Shown here: positions 50,919 through 59,172 of the stretch, in pieces
Layout: each line of letters starts with the position of its first letter
Position numbering within the stretch: position 1 is the stretch's first letter
Source: Moduliflexus sp964602655
GTDB lineage: Bacteria > Moduliflexota > Moduliflexia > Moduliflexales > Moduliflexaceae
NCBI GenBank assembly: GCA_964602655.1
Contig: CAZRSF010000037.1
Coordinates: 1 to 59,172 of the forward strand
Direction of reading: 5' to 3'
Length of the DNA stretch: 59,172 bases
Made by a program: the position numbers and the translations under genes
The notes under the pieces: generated by a model
What the model was told of the DNA's origin: nothing
Databases searched by the model: none
What the model saw: only the letters and a program-made list of their open reading frames with translations

Positions 50919-52198
50919 ACCGATACATACGCAGTGCCGTATTCTTGAGCAGCCTGCTTGTGGGGCTGATGGGAACGTTACTCCATGCCGAAACGCCAGC
51001 CCCGCGTTTTAATCTGACGGAGTTACACCAGTACCATCTTGAGTTATTCGAGTATTACCCGCCGACCGCGTGTGCCTTAAAAGCCTTACTGGGAGAAGAA
51101 TATGAGCAAATTATTTCGAACGAAGCTGAAGGCGGTTCCGCAAGCGGCGACCCGCCCTGGGAAAAGATCGCTGATCGCGAAGGTGGGATACTGGATACTC
51201 ACCTGAACTGGCAAAATAATGATCGACGCGTACTCTGGATTCACCCTGACGGTACGATCATCGTGGCTATTCGGCGCGCAGAACGAAAGGTGACAATTTT
51301 TACCAATAATCCGGCGCGGCAGCAGACGCCCCCGAAAGTGATTCAGGCGTTTATCCAATATGCCAGCGGCGGCGCAGCGGAGAACGTGACCTGGAAGGTT
51401 CCGGCGGGGACGCAATTGGCGTTTCCGGCGCAATGCGAACCGGATATCATCGAACCCGAACGTCAGGCTTTTGTTGACACCAGAACCGGACGGACGTGCC
51501 GGATTGAGAATTTGAAATATGCGTCGTTCGAATCCCGTTTCCCCTATATAGTGTTTCCGCAAGCCGGGGCAACGGCCCGTACGCCCCTGCGTAAAGAGCC
51601 GACCACTGCTCCCGCGCCGCAACAACGCCCATATCTTATTGCCGGCGATCTGGTGCAAGTGTTGCAGTCTGATTTTGAGAATGTAGAGCAGACGGGGTGT
51701 TACTGCGTGTATTATCAAGCGCTTACTGGCAAAGCCAGTATGGGTTGGGTGGATCAACGCGATCTGCATCCGATCCCGGATGACTCCGAATCAGCCGAAC
51801 GGGCTGCGGTGGACGCGCTGTTCAAGAAATTGCCCGCGCAACAATGGTTTTCAACGACCATCATGCGGGAAAATTATCCAGGGCGCTATCTGAGCGATCA
51901 AGCCCGCCAACATCGCTTGCATCTCGATCCCCCCGCCTACTACGCCGCAAAACCCCGCAAGCACCCCGGCTACCTGAAACCCGCAATCGAAGGCGATGAG
52001 TGCCAGGGAGAATTTTCGGAAGTCGAATTGATTGCGCCGAACAAGCGTGCGGCGCAGCGTTCGCTAAACAGGGATTCCTCCGAATCTGACGTTGTGCTGT
52101 ATTTGTTTAATAATGGCATCTATGTATCGTTGTTTGGCGGGTGTGATGAGGGGGCGAAGCGTTTCTGGGGAATTTTTTATCCGGAAACCCGTAAATAA
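50915..52198 (+). CDS. secreted protein with SH3-like segment, function unknown
   Basis: 427 residues from ATG 50915, which overlaps the preceding stop as ATGA with AGGAGA upstream. Signal peptide MNRYIRSAVFLSSLLVGLMG, cleavage after LHA. A segment near residues 240-285 (LIAGDLVQVLQSDFEN, KASMGWVDQRDL) looks like a bacterial SH3 domain as in the protein at 12896. The rest is not recognised. The N-terminal 100 residues include a Cys at about 51 and many aromatic residues. Confidence 0.7.
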   Translation: MNRYIRSAVFLSSLLVGLMGTLLHAETPAPRFNLTELHQYHLELFEYYPPTACALKALLGEEYEQIISNEAEGGSASGDPPWEKIADREGGILDTHLNWQNNDRRVLWIHPDGTIIVAIRRAERKVTIFTNNPARQQTPPKVIQAFIQYASGGAAENVTWKVPAGTQLAFPAQCEPDIIEPERQAFVDTRTGRTCRIENLKYASFESRFPYIVFPQAGATARTPLRKEPTTAPAPQQRPYLIAGDLVQVLQSDFENVEQTGCYCVYYQALTGKASMGWVDQRDLHPIPDDSESAERAAVDALFKKLPAQQWFSTTIMRENYPGRYLSDQARQHRLHLDPPAYYAAKPRKHPGYLKPAIEGDECQGEFSEVELIAPNKRAAQRSLNRDSSESDVVLYLFNNGIYVSLFGGCDEGAKRFWGIFYPETRK

Positions 52199-52221
52199 CC
52201 TGTGATAATAAGGAGAGGACG

Positions 52222-53313
52222 ATGCGCCTGCGATGGCTATATCATGTGATGTTGCTTGGATTCTTTGTGTTACCGATTGTGGTTGGCGCGCAAACGTCAT
52301 TGCCGAAGGATAATTGTATTTACACGTTTGTCGGCACGATAAATCAGACCATCCCGATTCGGCTGGAATTATCACAGTATGGAACAGACCTCTTCGGCGT
52401 CTATGCCTATTATACCCGTTCGGATGAACGCCTCTGGCTGCGCGGCACGATTGACGCTCAGGGGCAGATGACGCTGCGCGAATATCTGCCGCCGGAATCG
52501 GATGCGGCATTATATGCGTTTCCCTATACGCGAGATTTTGATCTCTATATTCGATCCGATATTGGCGATTCACGCCTGAATGGTCACATTGAAGGCCGTT
52601 TGCGTTCGCCGGAACAATTCGAAGGGCAATGGCTCAATCCGCAGCGCACCGTCAGCTATCCGGTCAGCGCAACGCGAGCGCCTCTCGAACTGAAACGGAC
52701 AATGAACGGCGTGAATTTTACGATTCTCTCTGCGCCTACCGCCAGAGGCAAAGAAGCTTTGCAAGTCATTGTCGAAGGAGAGCAGCCAGTCACGATTTCT
52801 GAAGATAAAGCCTGCCGCGACCCGGATTCGGATCACTTCAACGCGCCATCATCTATCGTCGCGCGGAAATTGCGCGGAACTCCGAACCTGCTGCTGGTTG
52901 CCTGGGATCGATCAGTGTTTATCGGCTCAAGAGGAGCGACGATAGCATCGTACCATGTTTTTCTGGAAGGTGATACGACGCAGCCGATCCTTGAAGGGGA
53001 AATGCCCATCTATATAAGTCATCAGACCGAGTTCGCCGACGGCAGCTATGCGCTGACGTATGAAGGCGGCATCTTGACCTTGACAAATCATCTGGAAAGC
53101 TCTCTGTATGATGAAGAAAAGCAGACAACAGACGTGACCGAGGAGATGTTGATTCGCCGCTACAAGGTCAGCGGCTCGGCGGCGCAATTACTCAGCGCGA
53201 AACGCCGGTTTCGCGAAACACAAGAGGGCGACAATTCCCCTATCGAAGACATGCCCTGGCAGGCCGAAACAGTGCCATTAACCGATGCGCTGCGACGATA
53301 TACCGAATGGTGA
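52222..53313 (+). CDS. secreted protein of unknown function
   Basis: 363 residues, SD AAGGAGAGG 4 nt upstream of the ATG. Signal peptide MRLRWLYHVMLLGFFVLPIV, cleavage near VGA. The mature N-terminus (YTFVGTINQTIPIRLEL, GVYAYYTRSDERLWLRGTID, GHIEGRLRSPEQFEGQW) has the beta-strand pattern of small beta-barrel domains found in many secreted proteins. No enzyme motif seen. Fourth of the tandem secreted genes. Confidence 0.72.
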   Translation: MRLRWLYHVMLLGFFVLPIVVGAQTSLPKDNCIYTFVGTINQTIPIRLELSQYGTDLFGVYAYYTRSDERLWLRGTIDAQGQMTLREYLPPESDAALYAFPYTRDFDLYIRSDIGDSRLNGHIEGRLRSPEQFEGQWLNPQRTVSYPVSATRAPLELKRTMNGVNFTILSAPTARGKEALQVIVEGEQPVTISEDKACRDPDSDHFNAPSSIVARKLRGTPNLLLVAWDRSVFIGSRGATIASYHVFLEGDTTQPILEGEMPIYISHQTEFADGSYALTYEGGILTLTNHLESSLYDEEKQTTDVTEEMLIRRYKVSGSAAQLLSAKRRFRETQEGDNSPIEDMPWQAETVPLTDALRRYTEW

Positions 53314-53368
53314 TTTTTTAACCATCGTAGCAATACCAATTGTGATAAATTTGCATAAGGAGATTCAC

Positions 53369-54358
53369 ATGCGCAACCAATACCGTTTTGTTTTAACCAT
53401 TTACAACATGATTCTTGCTCTGGCGATCCTGGCCGCGTGCAGCCCGTTCAGCGCCCGAAGCGAGACATTGCGCGAGGTTTTGAACAAAGAGGGGCTGCAT
53501 CCCGACACGGCGCAGATCGCGAATCTCGATCTGCCGATTGCAATGAATAGCTACGCCATGCTCAATAATGAGCAGATTGCCTGTATCGGCTACTTTCTGG
53601 AATCCGATCTCTCGCAGCCGAACTATCCTCTTCCGTTCTATCTTACGCTTCTGAAGAAAGCCGATAACCAATGGCAAGCGAACGTTATCGGTGATTATCA
53701 ATGGGGAACGCCGATGGAATTTTTCGCGACGTCCGAATTGTTGTATTTGACGACGCACGTCAATCCGTCTGCCGGTTACGTCGGGGTGATCCGCAAAGCT
53801 GATCTGACGGTTTATGACACCCTCGATGCTGCGCTGATTCGCATCTTGTCCGATAATGCCGTACTTTATGCGGGGAATACGATTCATTTTGCTCCGGTAC
53901 ATGATGAATCGGTCTGGCTGTATACTCCCGAAACCAAAGATCGCCGCCGGATATATCCGTTCAAGCCGTATCAACCCGTCCGCGCACAGCATATTGCCAG
54001 ATTGAAGGCAGAATTCAAGCGACGCGGCGACGCATGGTTTGCAGAAAACAATCACCCCAAGAACCCGGAACTATTCACAGAATCTATTGATTGGGAAAAT
54101 CTGGCCGTGAATGAAGAGACCGATGCACTGGCGTTTACGACCTCGTATGATGATAGCGAAGCCTGCCGCCCGGAAGATGATGCCTGTTTGCGCTCTGATG
54201 CGACGACAGATGTCGTTTGCGTGTTCTGGCATATCCGTTCGCCAGAAATCATGCGCTATAAAGAAATATTGCTAAACGATGTTAAGCGGCGTTATGGCGA
54301 TATACCGCTTGCGGAATTGCTGACGGTTAAGCATCTCAATGAAATTTTTCACGAATAA
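53369..54358 (+). CDS. secreted or lipoprotein of unknown function
   Basis: 329 residues from ATG 53369 with AAGGAG about 7 nt before it. Hydrophobic signal MILALAILAAC ending in a lipobox-like LAAC at about residue 23, so possibly a lipoprotein. The rest (LLYLTTHVNPSAGYVGVI, YAGNTIHFAPVHDESVWLYT) is beta-rich and may be a propeller. No family recognised. Fifth of the tandem secreted genes. Confidence 0.7.
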   Translation: MRNQYRFVLTIYNMILALAILAACSPFSARSETLREVLNKEGLHPDTAQIANLDLPIAMNSYAMLNNEQIACIGYFLESDLSQPNYPLPFYLTLLKKADNQWQANVIGDYQWGTPMEFFATSELLYLTTHVNPSAGYVGVIRKADLTVYDTLDAALIRILSDNAVLYAGNTIHFAPVHDESVWLYTPETKDRRRIYPFKPYQPVRAQHIARLKAEFKRRGDAWFAENNHPKNPELFTESIDWENLAVNEETDALAFTTSYDDSEACRPEDDACLRSDATTDVVCVFWHIRSPEIMRYKEILLNDVKRRYGDIPLAELLTVKHLNEIFHE

Positions 54359-54556
54359 TGATATGCCGAATGATTCCTCTGGATGAAACATGTATTTTTC
54401 GACATTGTGACTGATTTCTTGACAAAATTTCTGTCATTTTTTAGATGCGGCATAACGCAACATTTTTTGCGCATAAACATTTAACCAATCATGAACACCT
54501 CTCAACAACATTGTGACATCACTGATGTTCGGAATAGCGTATTCCGTAGACGTCGC

Positions 54557-54619
54557 CCGCTTTCGTGGGAATGATGCCGCTCTGTCCGTAGCTCCCATCA
54601 TTCCGGCGAAAGCGGGAAT
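54557..54619. repeat. inverted repeat with CCCGCTTTCG and CGAAAGCGGG arms (family I)
   Basis: CCCGCTTTCGTGGGAATGATG and CATCATTCCGGCGAAAGCGGG face each other across about 20 nt. Repeats of this style are widespread in diverse proteobacteria-like genomes. Confidence 0.85.
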
Positions 54620-54690
54620 GCGCCTCTCACGGCTTTTTTCAGTCTGTATCTCTGTAAAAATTATTCGAAGCAGAATTGCGTCATTTTATG

Positions 54691-54718
54691 TAAGTCGAAA
54701 CTATAGTTTCGACTTACG
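54691..54718. repeat. 28-nt perfect palindrome (family G, copy 1)
   Basis: GTAAGTCGAAACTA and its exact complement, 20 nt before the argC start. May be part of the leader region. Confidence 0.9.
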
Positions 54719-54738
54719 TCATAGCAGAGGAGTCTCTT

Positions 54739-55770
54739 ATGGAACATCTTAGCAAAAAAATCAAGGTGGCGATTATCGGCGCGTCCGGCTACAGCGGCGT
54801 CGAACTCGTTAAAATTCTCTTGAAGCACCAGGGCGTTGAATTGGCGCATATCATCGGCGCGTCCACCGTCGGCCAGCGGCTCGACAGCATTTATCCGATC
54901 TTTCGGAAAAAGACCGATCTCGTGATGGAGCCGTTTCAGATGGACGTCTTAAAGATGATGGATGTCGTCTTTCTCGCGCTACCGCATGGCGAAGCGATGA
55001 AGCAAGCGCCGGAACTGCTCGACGCGGGCATCCGCGTGATTGACTTCAGCGGCGATTTCCGGTTCAAATCCGCCGCGATGTATGAACAATGGTACGATCT
55101 GCCGCATACCGCGCCAGCCTATCTCGACAAAGCGGTGTACGGCCTGCCGGAACTCTTCAAAAACGAGATTCGGAGCTGCCAGTTCGTCGCGAATCCGGGC
55201 TGTTATCCGACCAGCGCTATTCTTGCGCTTGCGCCAGTCTTCGGCCTTGAGTATATCGCGACCGATGCGATCACGATTGCGTCCATGTCCGGCACGTCGG
55301 GCGCGGGCAAAAAAGCGAAACTCGATTTGATTTTTTCGGAAGTCAACGAAACCGTGAAAGCCTACCGCGTCGGCAATCATCAGCACACGCCGGAAATCAA
55401 GGCGATTTTGGAGCGCGTCGCCGGAAAAGAAGTGAATCTCGCCTTCGTGCCGCATCTGCTGCCGATTACGCGGGGAATTTATACGACGATTGCGCTGCCG
55501 TTGAAACAGGTGGTTGCGCGGGACACGATTCTGAAAGCGTATCAGGATTTTTATCAGGATGCCCCGTTCGTGCGGATTCTGGAAGACCGCGCCCCGGAAA
55601 TCAAATTCGTCACTGACACCAATTTCTGCGACATCGGCGTGGCGATAGACATTACGCAAAAGTTCGTCATCATCAATTCAACCATTGACAATTTAGTCAA
55701 AGGCGCAGCCGGGCAGGCGGTTCAGAACATGAACCTCATGGCCGGATTCGCCGAAACGGAGGGCTTATAA
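54739..55770 (+). CDS. argC: N-acetyl-gamma-glutamyl-phosphate reductase
   Basis: 343 residues. The NADP-binding start AIIGASGYSGVELVKIL and the active-site NPGCYPTSA with Cys near residue 154 are diagnostic. GNHQHTPEI near residue 212 supplies the second catalytic region. GAGGAG lies 8 nt before the ATG. It reduces N-acetylglutamyl phosphate in arginine synthesis. Its stop overlaps the argJ start by one base, so they are translationally coupled. Confidence 0.97.
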   Translation: MEHLSKKIKVAIIGASGYSGVELVKILLKHQGVELAHIIGASTVGQRLDSIYPIFRKKTDLVMEPFQMDVLKMMDVVFLALPHGEAMKQAPELLDAGIRVIDFSGDFRFKSAAMYEQWYDLPHTAPAYLDKAVYGLPELFKNEIRSCQFVANPGCYPTSAILALAPVFGLEYIATDAITIASMSGTSGAGKKAKLDLIFSEVNETVKAYRVGNHQHTPEIKAILERVAGKEVNLAFVPHLLPITRGIYTTIALPLKQVVARDTILKAYQDFYQDAPFVRILEDRAPEIKFVTDTNFCDIGVAIDITQKFVIINSTIDNLVKGAAGQAVQNMNLMAGFAETEGL

Positions 55771-56972
55771 TGCGAGTCATCGAAGGAGGCATCACAGCCG
55801 CTGCCGGATTCACGGCGGCGGGCGTCAATTGCGGCATCAAAACCGGGCGGAACGATTTCGCGATGGTGGCGTCGGACATTCCGGCGTCCGCTGCCGCGAT
55901 GTTCACGACCAATAAAGTTGCGGCTGCGCCGGTCGTATTCGATAAAGAACAACTGACGAAAACGTCGTATATTTCCGCAATTGTGACAAATTGCGGCGTG
56001 GCGAACGCCTGCACCGGCGAACGCGGCTTGCAGGACGCTCGCGACACGGCGGCGAAAGTGGCGGAAGTCTTGAAAATCAAAGGCGAACAGGCGTTAGTCT
56101 GCTCCACCGGCGTGATCGGCTCGTTCTTGCCGATGGAGAACATTTTGCGCGGCGTGGAACTCGCGGCGGCGCAGCTTTCTCGCGACGGCCATCTTGACGC
56201 GGCGAAAGCGATCATGACGACCGACACGAAATCCAAAGAAATCGCTGTCGAAGTCGAAACCGCGAAACCGGCGTATTGCATCGGCGGCATGGCAAAAGGA
56301 TCGGGCATGATAAAGCCGAACATGGCGACGATGCTCGGCTTTCTGACGACCGACGCCAATCTCCAGCCGGAAACGCTGAGCCTTGCGTTGCGGCAGGCGG
56401 TGGAACGCTCATTCAATCGGATCAGCGTGGACAACGACACCAGCACGAACGACACCGTGATTCTTTTAGCGAACGGCGAATGCGGCGGCGAGGAAATTCT
56501 GCCGGAAACGCCTGAATTTGAGGAGTTCTGCGCCGCGCTGAATCACGTCTGCATCGAGCTTGCGAAAATGATCGTGCGCGACGGCGAAGGGACGACGAAG
56601 CTGATCGAAATTCAGATCAAACACGCCGCGAGCGACGCCGACGCCCTGATCGGAGCGCGGGCTGTGGCGGATTCGTATCTCGTCAAAACCGCGATCAATG
56701 GCGGCGATCCGAACTGGGGGCGCATCATCGCCGCGCTCGGTTACGCCGGAATCGCGCTGACGCCGGAAAAGGTGACGCTGCATATTAACGGCGCACCGAT
56801 TTTGCAGGAAAATTTCCAGCAGCCTGGCACACGCGCCGAATTGCGAAAACTGCTGGCGACCGACACGATTAATATCGTGGCGGATTTGGGCATCGGCGAC
56901 GGTCAATGCACCTTCTGGACATCCGACCTGAGCAACGAATACGTGGATATTAACGCGAAATATACGACCTGA
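55770..56972 (+). CDS. argJ: bifunctional glutamate N-acetyltransferase/ornithine acetyltransferase
   Basis: 400 residues. The self-cleavage site MATMLGF near residue 185 (cleavage before the Thr, the nucleophile) is intact after KGSGMIKPN. Other motifs: GGITAAAGFTAAGVNCG at the start and GGDPNWGRI near residue 311. It recycles the acetyl group between ornithine and glutamate, so the pathway is the cyclic type. GAAGGAGG-like signal lies inside argC. Confidence 0.97.
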   Translation: MRVIEGGITAAAGFTAAGVNCGIKTGRNDFAMVASDIPASAAAMFTTNKVAAAPVVFDKEQLTKTSYISAIVTNCGVANACTGERGLQDARDTAAKVAEVLKIKGEQALVCSTGVIGSFLPMENILRGVELAAAQLSRDGHLDAAKAIMTTDTKSKEIAVEVETAKPAYCIGGMAKGSGMIKPNMATMLGFLTTDANLQPETLSLALRQAVERSFNRISVDNDTSTNDTVILLANGECGGEEILPETPEFEEFCAALNHVCIELAKMIVRDGEGTTKLIEIQIKHAASDADALIGARAVADSYLVKTAINGGDPNWGRIIAALGYAGIALTPEKVTLHINGAPILQENFQQPGTRAELRKLLATDTINIVADLGIGDGQCTFWTSDLSNEYVDINAKYTT

Positions 56973-56979
56973 TTGAGTT

Positions 56980-57026
56980 GGAGTGCCAAAGCTTGCTTTG
57001 ACAGCCAAAGCAAGCTTTGGCACTCC
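56980..57026. repeat. 21-bp perfect hairpin between argJ and argB (family J)
   Basis: GGAGTGCCAAAGCTTGCTTTG and its exact complement around an ACAGC loop. It ends 13 nt before the argB ATG; the open frame through it to 56983 is a by-product. Could stabilise or attenuate the operon message. Confidence 0.92.
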
Positions 57027-57039
57027 TTTCGAAGCGACC

Positions 57040-57891
57040 ATGAAAAATAAAATGTTGACCGAAGCCTTGATTGAGGCGCTGCCGTACATCCAAAAATTTA
57101 CGGGAAAAGTGATTGTCGTGAAATACGGCGGGGCGGCGATGGTGGATGAGCAATTGAAAGTCAGTTTCGCGCAGGATATTTCGCTGCTGTCGCATCTTGG
57201 CATGAAAATCGTCGTCGTGCATGGCGGCGGCAAGGAGATTTCTGAACTTGCCGAAAAACTGAATATCGAGACGCAATTCGTGCAGGGGAAGCGCGTCACC
57301 GACGAAAAAATGATGGACGTTGTCAAGATGGTACTGGCAGGCAAAATCAACAAAGAAATCGTTTGCAACCTGAACCGGCAGAATGTCAAAGCGGTCGGCC
57401 TCAGCGGGCAGGACGGCAATTTGCTGAAATGCCGCAAGCTGTTCCTTGAAACCGGCGAAGACATGGGCTGGGTCGGCGACATCATTCAGGTGAACACGAA
57501 AATTCTGCTCGATATGATGAATGATGGCCTGATTCCGGTCATCGCGCCGATTGGCTACGATGACGAAGGCAATTCGTACAACATCAACGCCGATTCCGCA
57601 GCAGGAGACATCGCGGCGGCATTCCCTGCGGAAAAGCTGATTTACCTGAGCGACGTACCGGGCGTACTCATCGAAGGCGAGCGCATCGCCAGCCTTGACG
57701 AAGAAACCGCGAACACGATGATCGCCAACGGTCAGATTACCAGAGGCATGATTCCAAAGGTACATTCCGCGTTCGACACGCTCCATCAGGGCGTGAAGAA
57801 AGTCCACATGCTCGATGGCCGGGAAGTGCATTCGCTCTTAATCGAAATTTACACCGATTCCGGGATCGGTACGCAATTTGTGAGGGAATAG
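57040..57891 (+). CDS. argB: acetylglutamate kinase
   Basis: 283 residues from ATG 57040. VVKYGGAAM near residue 28 (ATP-binding Lys and Gly-rich), VVHGGGKEIS near residue 62, the substrate-binding Arg region, and YNINADSAAGDIAAAF near residue 185 match the amino-acid-kinase fold of ArgB. Second step of arginine synthesis. The N-terminal helix typical of arginine-inhibited hexameric forms (ALIEALPYIQKFTGKV) is present, so feedback control is plausible. Confidence 0.96.
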   Translation: MKNKMLTEALIEALPYIQKFTGKVIVVKYGGAAMVDEQLKVSFAQDISLLSHLGMKIVVVHGGGKEISELAEKLNIETQFVQGKRVTDEKMMDVVKMVLAGKINKEIVCNLNRQNVKAVGLSGQDGNLLKCRKLFLETGEDMGWVGDIIQVNTKILLDMMNDGLIPVIAPIGYDDEGNSYNINADSAAGDIAAAFPAEKLIYLSDVPGVLIEGERIASLDEETANTMIANGQITRGMIPKVHSAFDTLHQGVKKVHMLDGREVHSLLIEIYTDSGIGTQFVRE

Positions 57892-57899
57892 GGAAATAT

Positions 57900-57955
57900 C
57901 GTACTGCGAACGTCCCCGTTCGTCCGAAAATGCCGACGAGGACGTCGGCGGTACG
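57900..57955. repeat. family F related palindrome
   Basis: CGTACTGCGAACGTCCCC and GGACGTCGGCGGTACG flank a short centre; the right half TGCCGACGAGGACGTC matches the inner unit at 44038-44068. It lies between argB and argD, 13 nt before the argD start. Confidence 0.8.
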
Positions 57956-57968
57956 ACATCTCATTAAA

Positions 57969-59156
57969 ATGACAACACAAGAGATTATTACGCAAGAGCA
58001 TGAATATATCATGCAGACCTACAAGCGGTTTCCGATTGTCCTGACAAAGGGCGAAGGTGTGCGGGTCTGGGACAACGATGGCAAATGCTATCTCGATTTT
58101 CTCGCCGGAATCGCCGTGAATGCGCTCGGCTACAATCATCCGGTGATCCGGGAAACGATTCGAAAACAGGCCGATGGTTTGATTCATACCTCGAACTTGT
58201 TCTACACGCAAAACCAGATCGCGTTAGCGAAACTCATGACCGAACATTCCGGCATGGGGCGGGCGTTTTACTGCAACAGCGGCGCGGAGGCGAACGAAGG
58301 CGCGTTCAAATTGGCTCGGAAATGGGGCAAAGGCCGCTTCGAGATTCTGACTGCGCTCCAGTCGTTTCACGGGCGGACGCTCGCGGCGATTACCGCGACC
58401 GGCCAGACCAAATATCAGGACGGATTCGCGCCACTGATGCCGGGATTTCGGCATATTCCGTTCAACGATTTGGACGCGGTGCGACAGAACATTCGCCCGG
58501 AAACCGTTGCCATTATGCTGGAAGCGGTGCAGGGCGAAGGCGGCATTCAGGTCGCCGCGCCGGGGTATCTCGAAGGCGTGACGGCATTATGTCATGATCA
58601 TAATATATTACTGATGTTCGATGAAGTGCAGGCGGGCATGGGGCGCACCGGCAAACTGTTCGCATTTCAGCATTTCAATGTGCAGCCTGATATTGTCACG
58701 ACCGCCAAAGGGCTGGGCGCAGGCTTTCCGATTGGCATGATGCTGGCACGGCGCGAGGTGGCGGACGCCTTCGAATTCGGCAATCATGCCTCGACATTCG
58801 GCGGCGGCGAATTCGTCTGCGGCGTGGCGCTTGCGTTCGTCAATCTGCTGTTGAACGAAGGCTTGCTTGATCATGTCGTCAACATGGGCGAACTGTTTTT
58901 GTCGAAACTCAAAGCGTTGCAGGCGAAATATCCGAACGCGATTGCCGACGCTCGCGGTCTCGGTTTGATGGCGGGCTTGCAGTTCCGCGATGCGATTCCG
59001 GCGGCGGATGTCGGCGCGAAATTACGCGAACACGGCTTGTTGACGGCGACCGCAGGCGGCAATGTCGTCCGCTTCGTGCCGCCGCTTGTGATTCAGCCTG
59101 CCGACATTGAGGAAGCTGTCGCGATTCTCGATAAAACTATCGGAGGATTGATGTAA
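57969..59156 (+). CDS. argD: acetylornithine aminotransferase
   Basis: 395 residues from ATG 57969. Class III PLP aminotransferase: LDFLAGIAVNALGYNHP near residue 40, FYCNSGAEANEGAFKLAR near residue 95, DEVQAGMGRTG near residue 220 and the PLP Lys in TTAKGLGAGFPIG near residue 247. It transfers an amino group to N-acetylglutamate semialdehyde. No strong SD; the frame runs upstream into the palindrome to 57930. Last complete gene of the argCJBD cluster. Confidence 0.95.
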   Translation: MTTQEIITQEHEYIMQTYKRFPIVLTKGEGVRVWDNDGKCYLDFLAGIAVNALGYNHPVIRETIRKQADGLIHTSNLFYTQNQIALAKLMTEHSGMGRAFYCNSGAEANEGAFKLARKWGKGRFEILTALQSFHGRTLAAITATGQTKYQDGFAPLMPGFRHIPFNDLDAVRQNIRPETVAIMLEAVQGEGGIQVAAPGYLEGVTALCHDHNILLMFDEVQAGMGRTGKLFAFQHFNVQPDIVTTAKGLGAGFPIGMMLARREVADAFEFGNHASTFGGGEFVCGVALAFVNLLLNEGLLDHVVNMGELFLSKLKALQAKYPNAIADARGLGLMAGLQFRDAIPAADVGAKLREHGLLTATAGGNVVRFVPPLVIQPADIEEAVAILDKTIGGLM

Positions 59157-59162
59157 ATCAAC

Positions 59163-59172
59163 CAGACCTCAC
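59163..59172. repeat. start of a family A palindrome cut by the window end
   Basis: AGACCTCAC at the last bases matches the left arm GACCTCACAGGT of copies 4567 and 14350. Only the beginning is visible. Confidence 0.5.

Larger units (their letters stand above)
54359..54738. other. 380-nt intergenic region with two repeat elements
   Basis: AT-rich at 54400-54490. It then holds the inverted repeat at 54557-54619 and the family G palindrome at 54691-54718. No gene or clear promoter seen, although the arginine operon promoter must lie here or within the repeats. Confidence 0.6.

Overview
The window is a contiguous stretch of bacterial chromosome of roughly 53 % G+C by eye, with about 45 intact genes and no rRNA, tRNA, phage, insertion sequence or CRISPR that I could recognise. 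Gene style (lipobox and Sec signals, CsgG-like outer-membrane-type protein, CHASE2 adenylate cyclase, GGDEF/EAL and HD-GYP proteins, caspase/NB-ARC/TPR protein, TerY-type PP2C and kinase) and the great abundance of short palindromic repeats point to a Gram-negative, signalling-rich, possibly filamentous organism. My best guess is the candidate phylum KSB3/Modulibacteria or a similar uncultured lineage; this is inference from gene content only.

Layout. 0.1-6.7 kb: carbohydrate uptake and catabolism (two MalF/MalG-type permeases, GH4 glycosidase, sugar-phosphate isomerase-like TIM barrel, Gfo/Idh oxidoreductase, ferredoxin-type aldo/keto reductase). 6.8-8.4 kb: a patch resembling a small integron remnant, with an attC-like hairpin, a CPCC-type cysteine protein, a possibly frameshifted small gene and a GNAT acetyltransferase broken by one TGA. 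8.5-12.4 kb: solute-binding protein, isochorismatase, second Gfo/Idh protein, DEAD-box helicase with an altered motif III. 12.9-19.2 kb: secreted SH3 protein and M48 protease, CHASE2 adenylate cyclase, TPR protein, beta-lactamase-like lipoprotein. 19.2-24.3 kb: Rpn-type nuclease, UPF0175 protein, a 994-residue caspase/NB-ARC/TPR protein, YkgJ-type protein. 24.3-29.2 kb: two c-di-GMP response regulators with overlapping tails and a CsgG-like protein. 29.4-32.0 kb: PP2C phosphatase and a divergent protein kinase. 32.4-40.1 kb: an AT-richer island with a complete oligopeptide-type ABC importer, a DUF169 protein and two duplicated NTF2-like proteins. 40.7-48.8 kb: isochorismatase and vWA gene pair, metallo-beta-lactamase-fold hydrolase, MarR regulator, flavin-binding protein, a single-chain restriction-methylase, YhhN protein. 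48.9-54.4 kb: five tandem secreted proteins of unknown function. 54.7-59.2 kb: argC-argJ-argB-argD for arginine biosynthesis.

The most striking feature is a set of at least nine families of short, often perfect palindromes in almost every intergenic gap. Several are nested in one another, and two sit in frame inside protein-coding genes (the NB-ARC protein and the DNA methylase), where they add extra peptide. The other standouts are the attC-like site, the caspase/NB-ARC/TPR protein with a Gly/Ser/Asn linker reminiscent of amyloid-signalling motifs, and the separated pieces of a TerY-type vWA/PP2C/kinase signalling set.
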